This document shows, piece by piece, positions 7,783 through 16,221 of a DNA stretch of 52,895 nt. This stretch comes from JBHGBM01 sp041946965 (GTDB taxonomy: Bacteria; Acidobacteriota; Terriglobia; Bryobacterales; Bryobacteraceae), in contig JBHGBM010000034.1 of assembly GCA_041946965.1 (NCBI GenBank), positions 1-52,895 of the forward strand. Direction: 5' to 3'. Under the pieces are notes generated by a model. That model was not told the origin of the DNA and searched no databases. It saw only the letters and a program-made list of their open reading frames with translations. A program made the translations under genes and the position numbers. How positions within the stretch are numbered: position 1 is the first letter of the stretch; each line of letters starts with the position of its first letter.

Positions 7783-9715
7783 AGCCGAACCCCGCCCGGA
7801 AGTCGTAGTAGTTGGGCCGCCGCGGATTCCCCTCGTTGCGCGTGTACACACCCCGGAACGCGCCCAGGTTAAAGTGCAGCGCCGGCGGCATGGATGCCCA
7901 GCGGAACCGCGCCCCGGGTCCTACCTCGGCGAAGTTGGCCCAATACTCGCGGGCGGAATCGAGGGTCAGGTTCGTGTTGCAAAAGAGTTGCAACTGGAAC
8001 CCGCCTGTGGAGGTTGTGTAGCCGTAACGGCCCTGGGCGTACCCGAGTATGTCATCGCCGAAGCGGCTGAGAAAGACGCCGTCGAGCGAGGTTTCCGCGA
8101 ACCAGCCGGGCTCGGAGCCGAGCGGCCGTCCGAATCCACGGAACCAGGCGAGGCCGCCGCGGTAGTCCGGCAGTTTGCGTCCGGTGAGATAGCCGATGGC
8201 GGAACCCGCCTCGGCCCAACCGCGCAGGCCGTGCCACGCGGCGGTGGAGAGGCCGAGCGCCGCGATGAAGGCGCTCTCGGAAAGGTATTGCGGGTCGCCG
8301 GGACCCAAGGTGCGCCGGGCATCTCCCACAAACCTGAGGCTGGCGTAGGGGCGCACGGGACCGGGCACCCGCACCTCGGCTTTCACCTGGGCGTAAGAAA
8401 ACAGGTCGCGCCAACGGGAGGAATACACGGGAAAGGCCCAGCCGGAAACCGATACACGCGCAATCGCCGGCCGCAGATTGCCGTAGGCGCGTTGGGCCTG
8501 CGAGGCGATGCGCACGTCGGGGCTCTTGCGGGCCAGGGCGAACCAGCGGGCGGCCAGGCTGTCATTGCGCAGCACGTTGTAAGTCCAGCCCAGCTTCAGC
8601 ATGACGTTAAAGTCGGCCGGGTCGGCTTCGTGGGCACGTTGCAGGTACTTGAGGGCGTCACGCATGTAGCCGGCACGGATGCTGCGGTCGGCCATCTCCC
8701 GGGCATCCTCGGCGCGTACGGGTCCGGCGGCCGATTGCGGCAGGCGCAGCACGGCGCGCACGCGATTGGCGAGCTCCTGGTCGCCGCCGCGCAGGACCCG
8801 CTCGAGCAGAGGCAGGGCACCGGGGCGGTCGCCGCGCGCCAGCCGAAGAAATCCAAGCTGAGCGGCGGAAAGCAGGTCGCAGGGGTCGCGCTCGGTGATG
8901 GCGGCGAATTCCGTCTCCGCTTCTCCCTGCCGGCCCATCTTGAGCAGCAGGTAAGCGAGCTCTCGCCGCAGCTCGGTGTTGGCGGGATCCAACACCAGGC
9001 CCGCGCGGAACTCGGCCACATAGGGGTAGCGGGCGGGGAGCATCTCCCGGGCGCGCTCGGCGGCCCGCGGTTCGCCCCCGCGGGAAGCGGCCAATAAGGC
9101 GGCGGCCGCCTCGTGGGTGCGGTTGAGGGAGCGCCACACGCGCCCGAGGTCCACCAGTACGTAGCGGCGTTGCGGCATGAGGCGCCAGGCGCGTTCGTAG
9201 TGCGCGGCGGCGAGGTCCAGCTCATCGCGGCGTTCGGCGAGCGTGGCCAGCTCGTAGTGGCCGCTGAAGTTATCGGCGTGCCGCCAGCGCTCGATGCCCT
9301 CCCGCAGGGGCCGGTCGATATTCTGAAACGCCCGCTCGGCGGTTTGCCGCGACTGCGGATCGCCCTCGCGCCGGAGGCGGTCGAAGATGCGGCGCGCCTC
9401 GGCCTGCTGCCGGGTTTCGTGGCACAGGAACGCGTATTCGAGGGCCGCGTGATAATCTCCCGGAGCCAGCCGCATGGCATCGCGGAAATGATCCCGCGCC
9501 AGCTCGTTCTCACCGATTTTGAGGTAGGCGTACGCCAGGTCCTTGTGGACGGCAGCGCGCCCGGGGGCGATCGCCAGGGCCTGCTCGAAGGCGGCGATGG
9601 AATCCTCGTAACGGAGCTGGCGCAGAGCCTCGTAGGCCTTGCTCAAGGCATCATGGGCAGGGTCCTGCGGCTGCGCCAGCAAGGCGCACACCAGCACCCA
9701 GAGGATGGGACGCAT
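7766..9715 (-). CDS. TPR protein with C-terminal outer-membrane beta-barrel-like domain
   Basis: A 649-residue exported protein: a short signal peptide (MRPILWVLVCALLAQ), then about 12 TPR-like helical repeats to roughly residue 400 (for example YEDSIAAFEQALAIAPGRAA and GENELARDHFRDAMRLAPGD), then a 240-residue beta-rich C-terminus starting near VSVSGWAFPVYSSRWRDLF. This part is rich in alternating aromatic strands and ends in FRAGFGYAFRY, a terminal aromatic typical of outer-membrane barrels. TPR-plus-barrel is the design of PgaA, BcsC and NfrA, exopolysaccharide export proteins. The downstream gene is a hydrolase-like protein in the same operon. A TATACT at 9723-9718 is only two bases from the ATG, so the real start or promoter is uncertain. 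Confidence 0.75.
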   Translation of the reverse strand: MRPILWVLVCALLAQPQDPAHDALSKAYEALRQLRYEDSIAAFEQALAIAPGRAAVHKDLAYAYLKIGENELARDHFRDAMRLAPGDYHAALEYAFLCHETRQQAEARRIFDRLRREGDPQSRQTAERAFQNIDRPLREGIERWRHADNFSGHYELATLAERRDELDLAAAHYERAWRLMPQRRYVLVDLGRVWRSLNRTHEAAAALLAASRGGEPRAAERAREMLPARYPYVAEFRAGLVLDPANTELRRELAYLLLKMGRQGEAETEFAAITERDPCDLLSAAQLGFLRLARGDRPGALPLLERVLRGGDQELANRVRAVLRLPQSAAGPVRAEDAREMADRSIRAGYMRDALKYLQRAHEADPADFNVMLKLGWTYNVLRNDSLAARWFALARKSPDVRIASQAQRAYGNLRPAIARVSVSGWAFPVYSSRWRDLFSYAQVKAEVRVPGPVRPYASLRFVGDARRTLGPGDPQYLSESAFIAALGLSTAAWHGLRGWAEAGSAIGYLTGRKLPDYRGGLAWFRGFGRPLGSEPGWFAETSLDGVFLSRFGDDILGYAQGRYGYTTSTGGFQLQLFCNTNLTLDSAREYWANFAEVGPGARFRWASMPPALHFNLGAFRGVYTRNEGNPRRPNYYDFRAGFGYAFRY

Positions 9716-9754
9716 TTAGTATAGAGTGCGCCGCGGACGGGAACTATCTCAGTG

Positions 9755-11116
9755 TCAGATGCTCGACACCAGTTTCTGCCGGTTCTCGTAAATTTTGGCG
9801 ATCGCGCGTTCGATGTCGTCCATGTCCTGCCGGGTGCCGAGCAGCATGCCCTGATGAAAGCCGACGGTCTCCGGCACCAGGCGGTCGGATTCCGGGCACT
9901 GATTGTCCGCGTGGTAACTGGCCAGCTTGGCCTTGGGGTAGATCCGCTGGTAGGCTTTCGACCGGATGGCGTCCTCGACGCAGCCTTCCTTGTTGATGGG
10001 CTTGCCTTCGATGACTCCCAGGCCGTCGCTGGCGCGGATGCCTTCCTTGGCCAGCGCGGCGATGAACTTGTCGCGGGAGAGGCCGCCGAACTGCTCCTTC
10101 TTGTAACGGAATCCGTAATAGTAAAAAGCGGTCCGCGTGACCTGCGGGTACTCGGCGCGGGGCACAATTCCGGGTATCTGTTTGAGTTTCGAGGTGAGGT
10201 ACACGGCGTTTTCGCTACGGCGTTTGCACTCGGCGTCGAAGGTCTCCATCTGGGTCATCAGGATGGAGGCCTGATACTCCGCCATACGGCACTTGGTACC
10301 GAGAATCACATGGCCCTCTCCGCCGGCCGGGACGATGCTGCCGTAGGGGCGGCCCATATTGTGGAAGGAGTAGCAGCGATCCATGAGATTCGGGTCGTTT
10401 CCGAGGACCGCGCCGCCTTCGCCGCAAGTCAGGGCTTTGCCATTCTGGAAACTAAAGCAGCCCAGGTCGCCGATGGTCCCGACCTTTCGGTTGCGCCACT
10501 CGCCGCCGTGGGCTTCGCAGGCGTCCTCGATGATCTTGAGGTTGTGCTTCTTGGCGATGGCCCCGATGCGGTCCATGTCGCAGACGCCGCCGATGATGTG
10601 CACGGGCAGGATGGCCACGGTGTTCTTCGTAATCCTGGCTTCGATCTTCGCCGGGTCGATCTGCCAGGTTTCCGGGTCGATATCGACGAAAACAGGGAGG
10701 GCGTTGGCCAGCAGGATGGGCAGGACGGATGCCACGAAGGTGTACGGCGTCGTGATCACCTCGTCTCCGGCTCCGATGCCGGAGGCGCGAACGGCGGTGA
10801 TGATGGCGTTGGTCCCGTTGCAGGTCGCCAGGCAGCGCTTCGCGCCCATGAGCCTGGCGAAGCGCCGCTCGGCCTCGTCCACTACCTTGGCGCGCGACCA
10901 GACACCGCTGCGGAGGACGGGCAGGACGGCCTTTTCGTCGGAATCCCTGAAAACCGGCCAGCGCGGGAAAGGCGCGGTCCGGACAGGCTGGCCGCCGAGA
11001 ATCGCGGGAACGGCGGCGCTTCCGGCGGCGTAAACCCGCGGCGGAACGGTGAGGGCCGCGGCGCCGGCGGATGTGGTTGTCAGCAACTGCCGGCGGGTTA
11101 CTTTCATGGTCTGCAT
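9755..11116 (-). CDS. Tat-signal DegT/DnrJ/EryC1/StrS-family aminotransferase
   Basis: The 453-residue protein is a fold-type I PLP enzyme of the sugar aminotransferase family. Visible features are the CNGTNAI PLP-phosphate loop (about 99-105), PYTFVAS, EDACEAHG (about 197-204) and FSFQNGKALTCGEGGAV, where Lys 227 is the expected Schiff-base lysine. In front is a twin-arginine signal, VTRRQLLTTTSAGAAALTVP with a later AAG cleavage region, so the folded holoenzyme would be exported. ATG 11116 has AGAGAGGAA seven bases upstream. It is the last gene behind a TonB receptor and GH28. The substrate is unknown; an export signal on this family is unusual outside Acidobacteria and Planctomycetes. Confidence 0.88.
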   Translation of the reverse strand: MQTMKVTRRQLLTTTSAGAAALTVPPRVYAAGSAAVPAILGGQPVRTAPFPRWPVFRDSDEKAVLPVLRSGVWSRAKVVDEAERRFARLMGAKRCLATCNGTNAIITAVRASGIGAGDEVITTPYTFVASVLPILLANALPVFVDIDPETWQIDPAKIEARITKNTVAILPVHIIGGVCDMDRIGAIAKKHNLKIIEDACEAHGGEWRNRKVGTIGDLGCFSFQNGKALTCGEGGAVLGNDPNLMDRCYSFHNMGRPYGSIVPAGGEGHVILGTKCRMAEYQASILMTQMETFDAECKRRSENAVYLTSKLKQIPGIVPRAEYPQVTRTAFYYYGFRYKKEQFGGLSRDKFIAALAKEGIRASDGLGVIEGKPINKEGCVEDAIRSKAYQRIYPKAKLASYHADNQCPESDRLVPETVGFHQGMLLGTRQDMDDIERAIAKIYENRQKLVSSI

Positions 11117-11204
11117 TGTGGTGTTCCTCTCTCTACGAAAACGTGTGTTCGGACCGTTCTCTCACGGGCGCGGCTCGAAGACGGCCGGCGCGAGGGAGCG
11201 GTGG

Positions 11205-14200
11205 TCAAAATCCTATCTTCAAGCTGAGTTGAAGCACGCGGGTGCCGCCGACGCCGGTAATCTGGCCGAAAGTGCTGCGGCCGAGGCGCGTCTCGGGGCC
11301 GCCGATTTGCGGGTGGTTGAACAGGCTGAAAAACTCGCTGCGGAACACCAGGTTCGCGGTTTCGCGGAACTTGAGGGGGAACGTGCGGGTCAGGCTGACA
11401 TCGGTGCCGGACCCGCCGGGGCCTCGCAAAATTCCCCGGCCGGCGCTCCCCCAGGTGCCTTCGGCCGCTTGGGCGACCGCCGACGTGTTGAAGTATTGCG
11501 CGATTCTTTCGCCGCGGCTGCGGTTGGCGGGCAGGAACAGGTTTCCGGTAATTACCGCCAGCGGCGTACCCGCGCTGGCCATGGCGTCGTTGGTGCTGGT
11601 GAAACTCAGGGGGCCGCCGGTGGTCGCGCTATAGATCCCGCTGAACTGCCAATCATCCACAATCACGCCCAGCGGACGCGAGTTCAGCCGTTTGCCCGGT
11701 TTCGGCAGGTTCCAAACGAACGATCCGATGAAACGGTGTGCCCGGTCGTAATCGGACAGGCCGCGCTGCATCCGCCAGTTGTACGGATTCCAGATGCTGC
11801 CGGTCGAGGCTTCGTTGTTGGAGGAGCGGTAGTCGATGGCCTTTGCCCAGGTGTACGAGGTCTGGATGCTGAAGCCCTTACTGAAGCGCTTGTTAGCCGA
11901 GGCCTGTAACCCGTTGTAAATTGAGTTCAGGTCGTAGAAAATCCCGGAGACACCCGAAAACTCCTGCATGGGGCGGCGCTGGTTGACGGTGCTCCGGTTC
12001 TGCGCGAGGGTCAGGTTGTAATTGTAGGTTGGTGGGTTGAGTTGCATATCCCCGTTCAGGTGCGTCCCTTTGCTGCCCACGTAACTGACCTGAAAAACCC
12101 ATGAAGCGATGCTTCGCTCCAGGGTCACATTCCAGTTCTGCGTATAGGTGAGCTTGAAGCTGGCCGGGTAGACGACCGCCGACGTGGGGAGCTGGAACGG
12201 CGTATTCTTGTCGAAATCGCCCGCGAACGGGAACAGGTTCAAGTTTTCGCGGCCGCGGTAGGGGTCGTCGAAGAGCCCTTCTGTAAACGCGGTGGTGAAG
12301 CTGAAGGGCGTTTGCACATTCATGTTGTTCAGGGCGTACATCATGGGCACGTCATAGAAGATGCCGTAGCCGAGACGCACGCTGGTCCTGCCGTCTCCCT
12401 TAACGTCCCAAGCCAGGCCGACGCGCGGCGCGAACTGTTTCCTGCCCACCTCGACCCCGGCCTTGGGTACCACGTAACCGGTGGATAGGGTGTCGCCGGG
12501 ATAGTACAATCCCGGCGGCGCATTGGTGTACCGTTTCGATCGCGTCCGCTTGGCGTACTCGCCGGCGCGGAATTGAACCTGGCGATCCTTGAGGTCCGTC
12601 ATCGGCGTAAACGGCTCCCAGCGCAGGCCGAAATTCAACGTCAGGCGCCGGGTAATGCGGAAGGCGTCGTTCACGTAGACGGCCTGGTAATGGTATCGCC
12701 GGGCCTCGATCTCGCCGTTGCTCTGGCTGAACGAACTCATCAACCCGAGGATGTAGTCCGCCTGGTCGTAGCCGGTGTAGCGGCCGTTGAAACTGTAGCT
12801 TCCGGAGCCGAGATAAGAGTTGTTCTCGTTGTAGCGGGAGAACATCAGGTCGAGGCCTCCGACCAGGTTGTGGCGGCCCTTGATCCACCGCCAGGAGTGG
12901 GTGATGTCGAAGTTGGTGCGGGCGAATATGGCGGGCGGGTTTACGGTGGAGAGACTCAGCCCGCTGGTTCCGTTGATGGAGACGCCGATCTGGTTGGAAG
13001 AGGGTTTCACCTTCACGCCGTAATCGGCGATGGTTTTCGGCCAATAGTTCCACCGGTTGCCGTAGGTCCGCGCGACGGTGAAGTGGCTGTCGGCGATCAC
13101 CGCCGGAGAGACTACCAGCGTATAGCCCAGAGTGGCGTTCTTGCTGAAGGACGACTGGGTATTCGTCACCGAGTGCAGGTTGCCAGGGACGAAGTTGTAG
13201 ACGGAGGGATCCGAGTTCTGGAGATAGCGGCCCAGCAGGTTGTGCTTGACGTTGGGACGCCAGTCCACCCGCACGACGTATTCCCGGGGGTCTTCCTGGA
13301 CGGCCGCGCTCCAGCGGGTGAAGCCGTCGGGGCCGGGGAGGGGTGAATCTTTTAGCAGGTTCTGGGCGGCCGGGGAGAATCGCGATTGCGGAATCTGGTT
13401 TCCGGCGAACGGCCGGCCGGTGGTGGGGTCGAGAATCGTAATGGGCCGGGAGAGGCGCAGGACGTCGGAGAAATCGCCGCTGCGGTGGGCCGGGATCATG
13501 GTCAGCGCGCGGCTTTCCGTGGGGACGGTGCGGATCCAGGTCCGCTGCACGCCGCCGAAGAAAAACAGTTTGTCCTTCTTGACGGGCCCGCCGAAGGTGC
13601 CTCCGAGCTGGTTGCGCTTCAGGTTGTCGGACTGGTGCAGGAAGTAACTGCCCGCGTTGAGCTTGTAATTGCGCACGAACCAGAAGCCGGAGCCATGGAA
13701 TTCGTTGGTGCCGCTCTTGGTGACCACGTTGACCGCCCCGGCCGAACTCTTGCCGACCTCCGCGCCCATGTTGCTGGTTTGCACGGAAAATTCCTCCACG
13801 GCATCGGGGAACGGGTAGGGCGAGTTGACGTTGGTCAGGTTGTCCTGGTTGTCGCCGCCGTCGAGAGTGAACTTGGTGGAATTCTGGCGGGACCCGTTGA
13901 CGGAGAACAACTGCGAGTTGGCGGGAGCCTTGGCGTTGCCGGTGAGCCCGCCGCCCGCGCCGATCACACCCGGAACCAGCAGTCCCAGTTGCAGCACGTT
14001 GCGGCCATTCAGGGGCAGTTCGAGCACGCGTTTTCCGTCCACGACGCGCCGGATGGTGCTGCTGCTGGTCTCCACCATGGAGCCCATGGCTTCCACCTGC
14101 ACGCGGGTGTTCACGTCGCCCACCTCGAGCGTGACATCGATCTTGACGTTATCGTTCACCTGAAGCTGGATGCCGGTCTGCTCGAAAACTTTGAAGCCCG

Positions 14201-14483
14201 AGTTCTCGACGCGGAGGCGGTAGTTGCCAATGGGGATCAGCGGGAAAGCGTATTGGCCCGCTTCGTTGGTCACCGCCTGGCGGTCCTGGTTGCGTTCGAC
14301 ATGCGTGAGCGTAACCCGGGCGCCCGGAATTACACCGCCCTGCGAGTCGGCGACGCTGCCGTAAATGCCGGCGGTTCCCGACTGCTGCGCGCGGGCTAAG
14401 TTGAGAGTCAGGCACACGGCCAGGATGCCGGCCAGTGCAAGGGTGAATGCGAGTCTGCCGCTTATGTCGCCTGCTTCCCTCAT
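11205..14483 (-). CDS. Oar-type TonB-dependent receptor with carboxypeptidase regulatory-like domain
   Basis: A 1092-residue outer-membrane protein. After a signal peptide ending near ARAQQ comes a CarboxypepD_reg-like beta-sandwich (GIYGSVADSQGGVIPGARVT, about 40-125), then a plug domain (LELPLNGRNVLQLGLLVPGV, FTLDGGDNQDNLTNVNSPYP, VNVVTKSGTNEFHGSGFWF) and a large barrel ending LQLSLKIGF with a terminal Phe. This is the Oar family, expanded in Acidobacteria; the substrate is not predictable from sequence. Its ATG overlaps the GH28 stop in ATGA (14480-14483), so it is translationally coupled to a pectinase-like enzyme, and pectic oligosaccharide uptake or sensing is the obvious hypothesis. 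DegT follows after 88 bp. Confidence 0.93.
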   Translation of the reverse strand: MREAGDISGRLAFTLALAGILAVCLTLNLARAQQSGTAGIYGSVADSQGGVIPGARVTLTHVERNQDRQAVTNEAGQYAFPLIPIGNYRLRVENSGFKVFEQTGIQLQVNDNVKIDVTLEVGDVNTRVQVEAMGSMVETSSSTIRRVVDGKRVLELPLNGRNVLQLGLLVPGVIGAGGGLTGNAKAPANSQLFSVNGSRQNSTKFTLDGGDNQDNLTNVNSPYPFPDAVEEFSVQTSNMGAEVGKSSAGAVNVVTKSGTNEFHGSGFWFVRNYKLNAGSYFLHQSDNLKRNQLGGTFGGPVKKDKLFFFGGVQRTWIRTVPTESRALTMIPAHRSGDFSDVLRLSRPITILDPTTGRPFAGNQIPQSRFSPAAQNLLKDSPLPGPDGFTRWSAAVQEDPREYVVRVDWRPNVKHNLLGRYLQNSDPSVYNFVPGNLHSVTNTQSSFSKNATLGYTLVVSPAVIADSHFTVARTYGNRWNYWPKTIADYGVKVKPSSNQIGVSINGTSGLSLSTVNPPAIFARTNFDITHSWRWIKGRHNLVGGLDLMFSRYNENNSYLGSGSYSFNGRYTGYDQADYILGLMSSFSQSNGEIEARRYHYQAVYVNDAFRITRRLTLNFGLRWEPFTPMTDLKDRQVQFRAGEYAKRTRSKRYTNAPPGLYYPGDTLSTGYVVPKAGVEVGRKQFAPRVGLAWDVKGDGRTSVRLGYGIFYDVPMMYALNNMNVQTPFSFTTAFTEGLFDDPYRGRENLNLFPFAGDFDKNTPFQLPTSAVVYPASFKLTYTQNWNVTLERSIASWVFQVSYVGSKGTHLNGDMQLNPPTYNYNLTLAQNRSTVNQRRPMQEFSGVSGIFYDLNSIYNGLQASANKRFSKGFSIQTSYTWAKAIDYRSSNNEASTGSIWNPYNWRMQRGLSDYDRAHRFIGSFVWNLPKPGKRLNSRPLGVIVDDWQFSGIYSATTGGPLSFTSTNDAMASAGTPLAVITGNLFLPANRSRGERIAQYFNTSAVAQAAEGTWGSAGRGILRGPGGSGTDVSLTRTFPLKFRETANLVFRSEFFSLFNHPQIGGPETRLGRSTFGQITGVGGTRVLQLSLKIGF

Positions 14484-16060
14484 TTCTTCTTACCTCCAGC
14501 GGGAGTTCGCTGCCCCGCCGCGCCTGTCACGTTCGCCGTCTCCCGCACGGCGGACCTGGGCGCGCCGGTTATATCCACCGGTTTCCCGACTCGCGTCAGG
14601 TCGTTGCCCGTAAGCGTGATTGCCTTGCTTTCGGAGCCGCTCACACGGAGGAAATTCGCGGCGGCGGCGCGCGAGCCGCGGATGAATGCGTCCGCCACAT
14701 TGTGGAACCAGACCACGGGGGAGGCGCCGGCCGCGGCGCCGGGCCTGAAGCCGTCGATGGTCAGATCCGCGACATCATCGAAGATCATGGCGGGACGCAG
14801 GTCTTCCTTTTGCCAGCGCAGCGCCACATTGCTCAGCGCGATGCCCTCGCTGTGACGGCAGTAAAGGCCGAATGCCGGCAGTGTGCCGAACATCGCGGCC
14901 TCGGGATACTTGTCAATTTGCTCGGGAACCTCGAGCCCTGCCGGCGCCCGGTTGCCGCCTTCCATGGCGATCATGATGTTGGAGAGGGAGACGCGCCGCA
15001 CCTTGTAGCCGGGGATGCCGGTGATGGACGACGTCAGCGAGGCGTCCCGCGCGACGATGTTGTTGAACGAGACGTTTTCGATCGAGCCCGGCATGGGCGG
15101 GTTCATCCCGCGGCCGCGGTTGCCCAGCCGCACGAAGATGGGCGCGCCGACGCCCGCCATCGAGATGTTCGAGATCGCCACGCCGTTGATGTTGGCTCCG
15201 TCGACCGCTTCCAGCGAGATTCCCGAAATCGGCCGGCGGCCCTTCTCCCGCGGCAGCATGGTGATGTTGCTGATGGTGACGTCACGGAGATCCCAACTGG
15301 ATTCGGTGCCGAACTTGAAGTTGTTGCAGTTAGTCCGGGTGACGCAGTTGGTGACCACCAGGTGTTCCACGTTGCGGCGCTGATCCATGCCCATCGACGG
15401 GCTCGCCTTGGGGCAGATGGCGTCGTCATAGCAATCCACGTAGCAGTTGGAGATGCGCACGTAACGCGAGGCGTCGGGGTCGATTCCGTCCGCGAAGCCG
15501 TTCAGGATGGTTACACCGTCGATGTCGATGAAGTCGGTTCCCCAGAAGCTGATCGAGTAGTTAGGCGAGTTCTGAACGGTGATGCCGCGGATAGTGACGT
15601 AGCGGCAATTCTTGATCGAGACCGTTTTGGGGCCTCGCCGCTTCTGCCGGTTGCCATCCACAGTTCCCTGGCCGGTGATCGCGATGTTGTGAGCGTTTTC
15701 CGCGACGATCAAGCCATAGTGGAAAAAGGTGGTCTCGTTGTCGGAGACGGACTTGAACGGCAGGGCCTCGTAGGGATCATAGTCGGCGTTGTCGGGACTG
15801 CCCAGAATCACGGCCCCGTTATCCAGGTGAAGCGTGACGCGGCTTTTGAGATGGATGGTGCCGCACAAGTAGTTTCCCGCGGGAACGAGAACCGTTCCGC
15901 CTCCCTGTTGTCCAGCCGCGTCGATGGCCTTCTGGATGGAGGCGGTATCTTTCGTCGTGCCGTCGCCTCTGGCGCCGAAATCGCGGACGTTGAGGGCGGC
16001 GAAGATGGGTAAACAGAAGAAACCCGAGAGGCAGGCGAGCGCCCGTAGGCAGCCGGTCAT
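14480..16060 (-). CDS. Secreted glycoside hydrolase family 28 (polygalacturonase-like)
   Basis: A 526-residue right-handed beta-helix enzyme. A signal peptide MTGCLRALACLSGFFCLPIF precedes NVRDFGARGDGTTKDTASIQ, the standard opening of pectinases of this clan. The catalytic region is ADGIDPDASRYVRISNCY followed by DCYDDAICPKAS, giving the conserved Asp and Asp-Asp acids of GH28. Parallel helix repeats with NISM, NITML and SLSNIMIAM follow. Start is ATG 16060 with GGGGGG/GGTTGG-like purines upstream; a longer open frame upstream has no signal peptide and is rejected. It heads the operon GH28 - TonB receptor - DegT. The substrate may be polygalacturonate or a rhamnogalacturonan-type chain. Confidence 0.9.
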   Translation of the reverse strand: MTGCLRALACLSGFFCLPIFAALNVRDFGARGDGTTKDTASIQKAIDAAGQQGGGTVLVPAGNYLCGTIHLKSRVTLHLDNGAVILGSPDNADYDPYEALPFKSVSDNETTFFHYGLIVAENAHNIAITGQGTVDGNRQKRRGPKTVSIKNCRYVTIRGITVQNSPNYSISFWGTDFIDIDGVTILNGFADGIDPDASRYVRISNCYVDCYDDAICPKASPSMGMDQRRNVEHLVVTNCVTRTNCNNFKFGTESSWDLRDVTISNITMLPREKGRRPISGISLEAVDGANINGVAISNISMAGVGAPIFVRLGNRGRGMNPPMPGSIENVSFNNIVARDASLTSSITGIPGYKVRRVSLSNIMIAMEGGNRAPAGLEVPEQIDKYPEAAMFGTLPAFGLYCRHSEGIALSNVALRWQKEDLRPAMIFDDVADLTIDGFRPGAAAGASPVVWFHNVADAFIRGSRAAAANFLRVSGSESKAITLTGNDLTRVGKPVDITGAPRSAVRETANVTGAAGQRTPAGGKKK

Positions 16061-16099
16061 GGACCAACCCCCCTTCTTGTTAACTGCTGATCTCGACGA

Positions 16100-16128
16100 A
16101 TTGTAACCCCGCCGGGGGCAAGGCGCAA
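16100..16128 (-). promoter_or_regulatory. Candidate promoter of the GH28 operon
   Basis: On the minus strand TTGCGC (16128-16123) and TACAAT (16105-16100) are separated by exactly 17 bp, giving a 5' UTR of about 33 nt before the GH28 ATG. The -10 is good and the -35 partial. The rest of 16061-16199 holds only a small GGGC-GAAT-GCCC hairpin (16173-16184). Confidence 0.5.
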
Positions 16129-16199
16129 GCCAGCCGCGACGGTGGGATGCAGCAGAGTAACATGTCCTCTTCGGGCGAATGCCCTCTATAGGCCGCGCC

Positions 16200-16221
16200 A
16201 CCGCTTGCGCGCGCAAGCGGT
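16200..16221. terminator. 22-bp perfect palindrome after the radical SAM gene
   Basis: The sequence from 16200 to 16221 is a perfect inverted repeat with half-site ACCGCTTGCGC, and it begins immediately after the radical SAM stop codon on the minus strand. As RNA it would form a very stable hairpin, but no U-run follows, so it is either an imperfect terminator, a 3'-end stabiliser, or a protein-binding site. Confidence 0.5.
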
